From: Seison nebaliae
Lineage: Eukaryota > Rotifera > Pararotatoria > Seisonacea > Seisonidae
DNA length: 64,000 bases
Assembly: GCA_023231475.1 (NCBI GenBank)
Contig: JALJEE010000763.1
Span: 81,799-145,798, forward strand
Direction of reading: 5' to 3'
Under the pieces are notes generated by a model. The model saw only the letters and a list, made by a program, of their open reading frames with translations, was not told the DNA's origin and ran no database searches. Positions 1 through 8,877 of this stretch are shown here, piece after piece. Position 1 is the first letter of the stretch; the number at the start of each line of letters is the position of its first letter. A program made the position numbers and the translations under genes.

Positions 1-4
1 TTAG

Positions 5-640
5 ACGATTGATCATATTAAAGAAGATAATTTGGATTTATGTTTGAAGTCAATGAAACAGATGATGGGATGGAATGGGAATGACGATACGTTCCACTAT
101 CCTGAACGACCACCAAATTTTGAAAATGAAGTGGAGAAAAGTCGAGCAGCCTTCCCATTATTCTTACATAACGTTAAGAAATTTATCGATAATCGTGTCA
201 TATTTCTAGGGTTAATAGTCGAATTGAGATTATTAATATTATTTGAATATAATTGAATAGAGATACAGCACATCGTATTCATCCGATGGCGGGACAAGGA
301 TTGAATTTGACTCTATCATTAGATATACCAATCTTAATCAAAAATATTGAGAGAGGATTGAATTTAGGTGAAGATATCGGTTTATTTCATTTCCATCCAA
401 TGTAACTATTACTCTTTTTTTAGGACATTGTGAAATGTTAAGACGATATGATGAAGATATTAGTAGTCGATCAGTTCCAATGATATTCGGATTACATTTT
501 CTACATCAACTCCATCAATTACCTCGATCTGACTTGTTAGATGGAGGAAGGAGACTCTTCTACGACATAACTAATAACATCAGTCAAATAAAAGTTTCTT
601 TTATAATAATTATTATTTACAGAAAATTTTATTTTTATAA
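5..640 (+). CDS. COQ6: Ubiquinone biosynthesis monooxygenase COQ6, C-terminal part
   Basis: This is the 3' end of the flavin-dependent monooxygenase that hydroxylates the coenzyme Q ring (C5 position) on the matrix side of the inner mitochondrial membrane; the 5' part lies outside the window. An intron ends with ttag at 4 and exons run 5-210, 261-379 and 424-about 593. Splicing 210 to 261 gives FLGDTAHRIHPMAGQGLNL, the FAD-binding DAAH-x-HP-x-AGQG-x-NLG box typical of the UbiH/COQ6 family. The next exon gives GHCEMLRRYDEDI, matching the family's GY-E-x-ER-x-x-HN region. The last intron is uncertain: a spliced end stops at 640, while an unspliced frame stops at 707; the 640 version would need an unusually short intron of about 29 bases. 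The gene converges on the PCID2-like gene, whose stop is at 688. Confidence 0.85.
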
Positions 641-687
641 AAAGAAATATTGTTTACAAACGGCAATCGGATTCCCTCCCGATAAAT

Positions 688-2045
688 TTAGGACAAAGGC
701 AATTTAGGAAATGGACATTGTCGACTAACAACCAATTTCTCGTGAGTATATGCCAAATATCCTTTGAGGAGATCGCTGGCGATGAGATTTGAAAGAATCG
801 ATTGTACTTCATAATTATTGACGGAAGTTTGAATAAATGAAAATTTTTGAGTTTTCTCTCTCATCCATTCGAAACAAACGCGAAACGCATCAAAAGGAAT
901 TTGATGAGTATTAACTGAAGTCACACTAGAAATAATTGTTTGAATAGAAAGTGAAAGAAAAAAAAAAACATCCGTTGACATAAATTACGATAAGTGATAT
1001 TCATCAAATGGTAGAATAATAGGAAGACATTGCTCTTCAAAAGGAAATACTTTGTCTTTTTATCGTTTAATAATTCTTGCATCACTCCAACATTACCAAT
1101 ACGAATCGCTTCCACAATTGGAATATATAATTCCAAATCGAATTTGAGAAGAATTTCTGTTTGTGGAATGAAACCTTTCCTCATTTTCAATGGTACTAGA
1201 TAGAGGAGTATCATTCTTTTATTCTTCTCATTCTCCTGTCTACAATGAGTATAAGCATATTCTAATCTTTTCACCGAATCATCAATCTGATTCTTTAATA
1301 AACACATTCGTCCCGTATAATAATAGTAGGTAATACGTTCATCTAATGGATAAAATTTGGAGAGATCATCTCCCATTTGATCGATTGTTCGAAGTAATGG
1401 ATTACATAATTGTAATTGATTCATTGGGAAATATATTCGTAATAATTGATTCGTTATATGCATTGTTGCAATTCGTCTACTTTGTTCCCATTTAGTTCGT
1501 CTAAATTTTAGAATTAAATTCAAAATTAATTTTTTGTAATTCGACTAACATATCAGAAGTACACATTCGGAAAAGAGATGTCAGTTGTTCGGAAAGTTTC
1601 GTCGAATAATAATGATCATCTTTCTCTCCTCTTTCATCATTCTCACATATCAATGACAGACAACGAATAAGAACTGTCAATTTTTTCAACAATGACATCG
1701 TCCAATTCTCTCCATCGTAACTTCGAGAAATATCATCGAGAGATCTATCCAAATTTTCAAATTATTAAACAGAGAATATTAATCAATTATTAACTTGAGA
1801 GTCCCAAGACCATCAACAAACGCATTGGCATACAATCCATTACTCCATTTATTCATACACCTTTTTAAAGAAAAACTTCATAAACTTTTTTAATAAAAGA
1901 AAATATTACCTGACAAATGCTAGCATGAAACTTCTCCAATTGTTATCAGCAAAATTTTCTTCAACTTTCATTTGTAATTCCATGTCAGAGAAATCGCCAC
2001 GATAATATTTGTCGATCACATCTTCATCAAACAAACTCTTTATAT
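688..2045 (-). CDS. PCID2: PCI-domain protein PCID2 (THP1/TREX-2 family), 5' end unresolved
   Basis: PCID2 is the PCI/winged-helix subunit of the TREX-2 complex, which couples transcription to mRNA export at the nuclear pore and binds nucleic acid together with DSS1. Exons read downward: 1910-about 2045, 1795-1860, 1550-1744, 970-1500 and 688-925. The joins keep phase and the protein follows the family: SYDGENW (EENW in human), CTSDIRTKWEQS, NKRMILLYLVPLKMRKG (human NKRMILIYLLPVKMLLG), MNITYRNLCQR and the end EKLVVSRQCPFPKL. The first exon or exons, about 80 residues in relatives, could not be placed with confidence upstream of 2045. Donors are GTT at 1794, 1549 and 969 and GTA at 1909. Only about 47 bases separate its stop from the proposed COQ6 stop. 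Confidence 0.86.
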
Positions 2046-2199
2046 TATTATTTCCAATTATAATAAGAGAGAATGAGAGAAATTTTGAAAACTTTCAATG
2101 TTTCTCCGTCTTTCTCTTGAATTGCGCTTTCCACCTGTTCTCATCATGAAGAAAAATCAGTAAAATAAGTAAATGAACCTGGACGAAAATGCTACTTAA

Positions 2200-2925
2200 C
2201 ATTCTTGTTATTGGAAATTTTTTAAAGAAAATTCTAAGGAAAAGAAAAAAATAGTTTGTTTATAAAAATTTCATTAAATAGTTTCGAATTTTTTTCGTTA
2301 AGTCGTTTCCAAAAAATGTGAAGCGAGTTGCTTCTTCAGAATTCTCAATAGATGTAATGATTTTGTCATGTGATATCTCATATGAAGAAATATTTCTTTA
2401 GATATCTATAGATTGACTCGTTAAAAAATCCCTTCAATAATAAACAAATGAGAGGCAACTTTAAATTTGAGAAAATTGTCAATGTGTCCCGATTCATCAT
2501 AAACGATGAGAACGATATTCAATAATTTATCATCTATTTCATTTCTAAAAAATGTGATGGTCTAATGAAATGAAATTCTATTGAGAATAATAAACATTTG
2601 AATGGATTGAAAGGATGATGTCATGTTTACATTCAATAGACTTCTCAATTCGGATTTATAAGGATCGAATTTTATCTGATATGCTGATAATCCACATAAT
2701 GTATCGTCACGTTCCGAAATTGAAAGTCTTCATTAAAAAGTGAAAGAAGAAAATAATAGTGAAATAATGGAATTGATATCTTCATTTCTTTTGAAGATTT
2801 GAAGCAGCTTTAATCGAAATTGAGCCAAAGGAAAATATATAAAAATTTACTTTTTGAATAATTCCATTTCTTCCATTTCCTACGGATATTCCATCCAATA
2901 CATGAATTCTAAATGTCACATTCAA
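2200..2925 (-). other. Unresolved run of short coding-like exons
   Basis: I do not recognise this gene. On the minus strand several frames look coding rather than intronic. They include: IHVLDGISVGNGRNGIIQK, ending at a gtaaat donor near 2851; a frame containing LLQIFKRNEDINS near 2780-2815; DTLCGLSAYQIKFDPYKSEL at about 2640-2710; LLNIVLIVYDESGHIDNF at about 2460-2545; and SIENSEEATRFTFFGND near 2300-2360. The alternation of about 30-60 codon pieces with T-rich 40-base gaps matches the intron style of neighbouring genes. The pieces loosely recall sliding-clamp folds (Rad9/Hus1), but no motif proves it. It may be one gene with the ORF at 2929-3132 or a separate one. Confidence 0.4.
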
Positions 2926-2928
2926 AAT

Positions 2929-3132
2929 TCAAACCTTTCCTAATAATTTCTTAACATCTTCTTTCGATGAATCTGATCGATAAAGAAGATAAATCGTTTG
3001 ACAGAACTTCTTCAATTCCAATGTTAATTCCGATGGAAAATTCAATTGATTCGTTATTGTGTTCCAAGTCACGCGATCACTTTCGGTCTTCGAAATAAAA
3101 GATAGGAATTGTTGAAATTGGGAAAACTCCAT
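2929..3132 (-). CDS. Small hypothetical protein or first exon, 67 residues
   Basis: An ATG at 3132 opens a 67-residue frame that ends at a TGA overlapping a possible gtttga donor. The predicted peptide is hydrophilic and helical, begins MEFSQFQQF, has two cysteine/aromatic-rich helices around KKFCQTIYLLYRSD and ends KKLLGKV. No signal peptide or membrane segment is visible. It could be a complete small protein or the first exon of the unresolved gene downstream; neither of the two donors available in it gives the phase needed for the next exon candidate, so I keep it separate. No family is recognised. Confidence 0.4.
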   Translation of the reverse strand: MEFSQFQQFLSFISKTESDRVTWNTITNQLNFPSELTLELKKFCQTIYLLYRSDSSKEDVKKLLGKV

Positions 3133-3337
3133 TTTATTTTATTATTCAGTTCAACTTAATATTTAAATTAACATTCAATGGCAGTTTAATTATGAGGAAA
3201 CGCTTTAAATAAACAATAATTAAGATTGGAAATATTGAGGTTAAAAGAGGATATTTATCAAATGAATTATCTAATCGAAGAATTATTTTATTAAAAAATT
3301 TCATTTTTGTACAAGTTATTTCCATGATCATTTCTAA

Positions 3338-3914
3338 TTAAGTTTCAATTCCATATTTGTCAAAATTCCTTAAAATTACATTCAAATTCACATGAATCTT
3401 CCCCATTGAAACGGTTTTCAACCGATACAATTCCGTTGCCGTATGAACGATATCGGGATTACGTAGTTGAGGTCCACCTCCCACTACAAATTGAGTGATC
3501 TGATCAGACGGACAGCCGATGGGTCTCCATGTTGGACATTCTAATTCATGATAACCGGGAGACATGGGTAACACCAGACACCCATAACCATAGATCTCAT
3601 GTCGACCATAATCGTCTTGATGCCAAACTTGAAAATTGATCTTCGGCCATCCTTGCAAACCTTTAGTTGAGAGGTGTAAATCGATAGGATGTGACCAGTA
3701 TGCTACACATTCGTTACTAGGACAATCGACTTGAGTCTGACCACTATCAAAGCCTTGAATTACTCGCCATCCATTTCCTGTTAGATATGATAAAATGAGC
3801 AATTTCTAAAAAGGTTAAACCGATGACAAAATTATATTTGCAAAAAAGTTTTTGATCAGGAAATTCACTCGCACCAACCAATTGGCCTATCAGATGACAT
3901 TCTGGAATAGCCAT
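3338..3914 (-). CDS. B9D2: B9 domain-containing protein 2
   Basis: B9D2 is a transition-zone protein of the cilium that acts with B9D1 and MKS1 in the MKS module as a gate for ciliary membrane proteins. Two exons, 3821-3914 and 3338-3777, join in phase across a 43-base intron with a gtttaa donor and give 177 residues; the human protein has 175. The start reads MAIPECHLIGQLVGAS (human MAEVHVIGQIIGAS). Diagnostic stretches are AYWSHPIDLHLSTKGLQGWP, FQVWHQDDYGR, YGCLVLPMSPG, ELECPTWRPIG, FVGGGPQL and the end LLRNFDKYGIE. The single B9 (C2-like) domain fills the protein. It lies 178 bases downstream of IFT57 on the same strand; no X-box was seen directly upstream, so shared transcription with IFT57 is possible but unproven. 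Confidence 0.97.
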
Positions 3915-4092
3915 TATCACCTACAAAAATGAGTCGATTGAAAAATGGATAAATTAAATAAAGATGATATAAATCTACGAGAAAGCAAAGAAAAATTATA
4001 AATTATATTTTCAAGTCATTCATCACATTAGATTAGATTAGATAAGGAAAAAATCATGATTCTGCTTTAATTAAAAAATTTTAAAAAATAAA

Positions 4093-5354
4093 TTATTCTG
4101 AAGTTGTTTCATGACCGCGTTGTTTCGATCTTAAAATGAGATGTTCGAGCACACCAATACGCAAATCCATCTGAGCAATTTCTTTCCTTAACTGCTCGAG
4201 ACTCTTTTTCAAACGGACCACGGGAGAACCGTCTGATATTTGTGCACCAGTTTCTCGAGATTCTGCTTCCATAATTTGGATTTGTTCTCGAATACTATCC
4301 AATTGACGAGTCTTTTCAACAATTGTGTTGGAACCCAATTGACAATCTTGTCTTGATTTATTTAAAATTTCTTGACGGCTTTGTAATGCTTGAATGGAAT
4401 CTTCAGCACTTGAATTAAACGTATTCTCAATCGACTGGATCTTTTTCATGGAATCATCTATGTCTGTTTGTAAATTGAATAAATTTCCTTTCGTTTTTGT
4501 CAAGTGTTCTTCGATAATTCCCGTATGTTTACCCATCAAATCTAGACGACTTCGCCAATCCTGAACAAAAAAGCAACATCATTAACTAATGTTAATAATT
4601 GAGTTAATAAAAATGAAACTTTTGTAGTTGACCGAACGACTTTCAACTGAGGGAGAACACGCTCTACTTCATGGTGCCACGCTGTTGAATCCGTTTTACT
4701 TTCCATAATCTCTTCCTTCTTTTTAGATGATTCATTTGATAGTTTATGAATTCCAGCTAAATTTAACATCTCTTCTTCGTTCTCATCATCATCGTCATCT
4801 TCACATTCATAAATGATATCTTCTTCCATTTTATCTAGATCGATTTCTTCATCAACTTCACCTTCTTCTTCGTCTTCAGATTGAGGTTCATTTAATTCCT
4901 CTTGTTTCATTGCCTCAAAATCTATTAAATTCCAAGAGAATTTATGTTGTTTCAATGCAAGATTGGCTAATTTGGTGAGAACTTCGATGACCGTATCACC
5001 AGATCCAGTAAGTAACGGTAACGGTTTTATGTCAAGGTTATCGTCATTTTCTTTTAAAACTTTCAGAACATTTCCTACTGCAATTTTGGGATCATCCGAT
5101 TCTTCATGACGTTCATATTGAGAACCACTCTCATTACAGAGCCAGATGGCCAGGGAAATAAACTGATGGAATTGTTCACCTGCACTTACAGGAAAGACGA
5201 AATATACTCTACTAATGGGTTTCATTCGCCATTTGTCTACATAGTTTCGTTCGTAATCGAGTAATTGTAATTTGGTGCATAATTTCTCGTTTTCATAAAC
5301 GGCAAAATATTCATTATTAATTTCATCTTCCAAACAATCATTCTCTGTCGTCAT
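4093..5354 (-). CDS. IFT57: Intraflagellar transport protein 57 (IFT-B, Hippi)
   Basis: IFT57 is a peripheral subunit of the IFT-B complex that carries cargo along ciliary microtubules. Exons 4620-5354 and 4093-4560 join in phase through a 59-base intron (donor gtttca, acceptor ttcag) and give 400 residues; human IFT57 has 429. The N-terminal half is a calponin-homology-like fold with family motifs KLQLLDYERNYVDKW, AGEQFHQF and SLAIWLCNESG. An acidic linker (residues about 150-200) follows, then EVERVLPQLKVV, and a C-terminal coiled coil ending DLRIGVLEHLILRSKQRG, which matches MDIRIGIVEHTLLQSK in human. Its promoter side faces SPAG6 with an X-box 73 bases upstream of this ATG. Confidence 0.97.
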
Positions 5355-5421
5355 TTTTCTCGTCCAATATCAAGTGTTGTCACTATAACGCGGAATTTTT
5401 TCGTTACTTAGCTAGGCTTAT

Positions 5422-5444
5422 ATTTGGTTGCCAAGCAACCAAAT
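5422..5444. promoter_or_regulatory. RFX X-box in a divergent cilium-gene promoter
   Basis: GTTGCCAAGCAAC at 5427-5439 fits the RFX-factor X-box consensus RYYNYY-N(1-3)-RRNRAC at every position. It sits in a larger inverted repeat: 10-base perfect arms at 5422-5431 and 5435-5444 with a 3-base centre. It lies 73 bases from the IFT57 start and 183 bases from the SPAG6 start, the usual distance for X-boxes of ciliary genes. RFX factors drive ciliary genes in animals, so one site probably serves both genes. Confidence 0.88.
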
Positions 5445-5623
5445 TTGAAAACTTGAAATTATTCAGAAATTTCTTTCGATTATCTAATTTATTTGGGGAA
5501 TTATTACTCATTGTCATGACAAAGATGTAGTCGTTAGAATCAAATATATTTTTAAATAAACATAATTTCTTTTGATATTCCTTAATCTATAATTTCCTTC
5601 TAACAAATAATCACTTTTCAACG

Positions 5624-7211
5624 ATGAGTCAACGTGCGATCTTAGCAACCTTCGAACAGTACCAAAAAGCAAGAATGCAATTCGTACAGTCGATTTCTGA
5701 AATGGCAAATCGACCGCAGAATATCGAAACACTTCAGAATGCAGGTGTCATGTCATTATTACGTCCAATGTTACTCGATGTCGTTCCAACAATTCAACAA
5801 AATGCTGCTCTTGCATTGGGTCGCTTGGCCAGTTTTAATCAACAGTTGGCCGAAGCCGTCGTCAAAAGTGACATTCTACCACAACTCGTCTATTCATTAT
5901 CAGAACAAAATCGTTTTTATAAGAGAGCAGCCGCATATGTTCTCAGAGCAATCGCTAAACATTCTGCAGAATTGGCTCAATCAGTTGTGGATTGTGGAGC
6001 GTTGGATAGTTTAGTAATTTGTTTAGAGGAATTTGATCCATCTGTCAAAGAATCGGGTGCATGGGCATTAGGATATATTGCTCGACATAATGCTGATCTT
6101 GCACAATGTGTTGTAAATGCAGGAGCAATTCCATTATTAGTACTTTGTTTGCAAGAACCGGAAATTGCACTTAAAAGAATTGCTGCTTCATCACTTGCCG
6201 ATATATCGAAACATTCAGGAGAATTAGCACAGGCAGTTGTGGATTCAGGTTCCATTATTCATCTGGCACAATTAGCAATTAGTAATGACAACAAACTGAA
6301 ACGGCAAGTATTTAACGCTTTAAGTCAAATAGCGAAACATTCAGTGGAATTAGCGGAGACAATTGTTGAATCAGAAATATTTCCGGCTGCATTTGTTTGT
6401 TTAAAAGATAACGACGAATATGTGAAGAAGAACTGTGCTACATTAATGAGAGATGTAGTGAAACATACACCAGAAGTTTAAACATAAATTTTTTATAATC
6501 ATTCTCTTAATGACTTTGCTATTTCTTTAGTTATCTCAATTAATAACAAATGCAGGTGGTATTGCTGCTGTGGTGGATTATATCAGTGAATCGAAAGGAA
6601 ATATTCGTCTTCCAGGAATTATGATGTTAGGATATGTTGCTGCACATTCTACAACATTAGCAATGGGCGTTATTGTATCCAAAGCAGTGACTCTTCTGAC
6701 GACTGTAATGCAAGAAGAGGAAGAAGATCACATACTAGGGGCATGTGCATGGACATTGGGACAAATTGGTCGACATACACCGGAACATGCGAAAGCAATT
6801 GCTGTTGCTAATGCTCTGCCATTACTTCTCCATTGTTATCTGAAAGCGAAAGCTTCGGAAGATCTCCAGACAAAAACGAAGAAAGCATTAAAGAATGTCC
6901 TTCAAAAATGTATTTATTTGCCAGCATTAGAACAATTGTTAAATGAGGCACCACCCAACATTCTCAAACATGTCGTGGCGCAATTCAGTAAAGTCTTGCC
7001 AAGTGATGCCAGTGCAAGAAGATTATTTGTAACGAGTGGAGGATTGAAGAAAATTCAGGAGATTAAAGTCGAAGAAGGAACACCGTTGGCAGAATATATC
7101 GAAATTATTAACAGTTGTTACCCGGAAGAAATAGTGAAATATTACACTCCTGGATATGCTGGTGAATTATTGGAACGAGTAGACAATTATGATCCGAATG
7201 TTACTAATTAA
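5624..7211 (+). CDS. SPAG6: Sperm-associated antigen 6 (PF16), central-pair armadillo protein
   Basis: SPAG6/PF16 is an armadillo-repeat protein of the C1 central-pair microtubule of motile axonemes, needed for flagellar beating and central-pair stability. Exons 5624-6475 and 6531-7211 join in phase over a 55-base intron (donor gtttaa) to give 510 residues, against 509 in human. The whole protein is a stack of armadillo repeats, for example AVVDCGALDSLVICLEEFD-type units repeated about eight times. Family-specific stretches include KGNIRLPGIMMLGYVAAHS, ALGQIGRHTPEHA-like residues, PPNILKHVVAQFSKVLP, RRLFVTSGGLKK and SCYPEEIVKYYTPGY. Presence of this gene implies motile cilia or flagellated sperm. 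It is divergent from IFT57 with an X-box between them. Confidence 0.98.
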
Positions 7212-7416
7212 AATTTAGACAAATGACTTTAACAAACATCATTCTAATAAAAGATAAACTTTATTTCTCCAAATTAAGTTGTTCAATTAAACATAAAAAT
7301 CATATTAATTAAATGAGAAATTTTTGCCAGGCATTTTTTTTTATTAGAAATTAACTAATCAAATCAAAGAAATTAAAGAATAATTAAAGAATAATCAAAA
7401 ATTGAAAAAAAAAAGT

Positions 7417-7695
7417 TTAACTTGCTCTCTTTCGGCAACCGACATCTGGATTGCCAACGAAACCCCTTTTGCAAACGCATTTAGTGGAATGTGGGAGACA
7501 CTTTGCATTTTGAAAATTTTTACATTGACATTGTTGCATTAGGACAGTCATATAATCTTTGGGGTAATTTGGTGCACCTATTGGAATATGTTTGAAATAA
7601 CGTCGATATAATGATCGATAACTATGAGATGTTTCTTCAGCATTGACTGTTTGCAAAGTGAAAAGTAGCAGTAAGAAGAAGAACAGCAGTTTCAT
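7417..7695 (-). CDS. Small secreted protein with one EGF/EB-like module
   Basis: The second ATG (7695) is the better start because it is followed directly by a classic signal peptide, MKLLFFFLLLLFTLQTVNA, giving 92 residues. The mature part has a basic, tyrosine-rich stretch (SLYRRYFKH) and a six-cysteine tail: C-x-C-x7-C-x6-C-x-C-x10-C, ending CVCKRGFVGNPDVGC, which resembles EGF-like modules of the C-x-C-x-x-GF-x-GNP type. A TATA-like run (ttatatatata on the minus strand, about 7733-7744) lies upstream and an aataaa signal is near 7247 on the other strand for SPAG6. It could be a secreted matrix component or a peptide; no specific family is recognised. Confidence 0.7.
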   Translation of the reverse strand: MKLLFFFLLLLFTLQTVNAEETSHSYRSLYRRYFKHIPIGAPNYPKDYMTVLMQQCQCKNFQNAKCLPHSTKCVCKRGFVGNPDVGCRKRAS

Positions 7696-7843
7696 ATTGA
7701 TGTATATGTATTGTGATAATTCTGTTCGCATATATATATAAGAATATCAGGAATGTATGTAATTTGATCTTCTGGATTGGAGAAGAAAGAGGGAAATGTG
7801 ATGGGAGTGGAAGAAAGAAAGATATGAAAAAAAAGTTTTTCAA

Positions 7844-8714
7844 TCATTAAAATATTATTGGAAATTATTTTGAAGTTATTTTGACATGATGATAAATGGA
7901 ATATTTCAAATTATCTTCAATAAGCATTTCCCCCTTAAATTCTATTAATATCGATGACTAAATGATTCAGTTCGGTTCATTCCATTTGCTACACTATCTG
8001 AAAGACGCGCGATATCATTAATAGGACGGTTAGAGAAATAACAAAAGAAATTCACAAGCAATTTCAAAAGAAATCATTCAGAAATTCCAGTTCAGACACA
8101 TGGAAATATGATGAGAAAATTCAATATGATTTGTTCCTAATTGTCAGAAATAGAAGGAAATATAACAGAAAAATATAGTAATTTTTTTCTCTCATCAATT
8201 CTGTTTCATTATCATCAATTGAAACGAGAGCAATAAATCAATTGTACCGTAAACTTTCATACCATTCAAATATTGAACAATTAATCTGTGAGAGATATTG
8301 TTTTCTAAAGAAGAAAGGTCAGTCAATGGAATATCGTTTCCTCATAATATGTTCTTCAAACTACATAATTAAATCATCATTCCATAAAGTGATCTAATTT
8401 AATCGATAAATAATTTATGAATGTTTTCTTCTATTCTTAAAAGAAAGTTTCATTGATCAAAACTCCTCTAAAATTTCCAATCATCTGATCTAAACTTTAT
8501 TTTATTTAGTCGAATTTCGAATTTAAACACATTCACACACTGAAGTACACCTTAACCCACAATTCTAGATTGTATGGCTCATGGACATACTATATCTACG
8601 AAAAGATTCCGTATAAAGAAAGAAAGCGATAGAATAGAAGATAAATTTGCTAAAGATACGAGATAAAACTAATGTTGGGAATGTGTAAAGAAATATAAAT
8701 AAGATACAATTTTT
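7844..8714. other. Intergenic, nothing recognised
   Basis: This AT-rich stretch lies between the small secreted gene and the most distal myosin exon. No open frame, repeat or RNA gene could be supported. The part next to 8715 should hold the 3' untranslated region of the short-tailed myosin transcript. Confidence 0.5.
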
Positions 8715-8877
8715 TTATGCAGTATCACCGTCCTTCCCCGTATTAATTACGCTACTCTCTTTTGTGGATTGTGTGTTATCTGTTGCGGCGTCGTCATCTT
8801 CTTCGTCATCGTCGATATTATCCAAAAATCGACTAGAATATCCAGATACCGATCGATTATTCGAAAAGTTCGATGGT
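8715..8877 (-). other. Myosin II alternative terminal exon, conventional acidic tailpiece
   Basis: A strong acceptor (tttttttctattttcag) at 8878 opens a 163-base exon whose first base completes the same Arg codon left by the donor at 10749 (cg+a). It encodes 53 residues including [15 protein letters not shown], an acidic run ([13 protein letters not shown]) and ends GKDGDTA. Length and Ser-then-acidic composition match the non-helical, phosphorylatable tailpiece of animal non-muscle myosin II. Confidence 0.75.
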
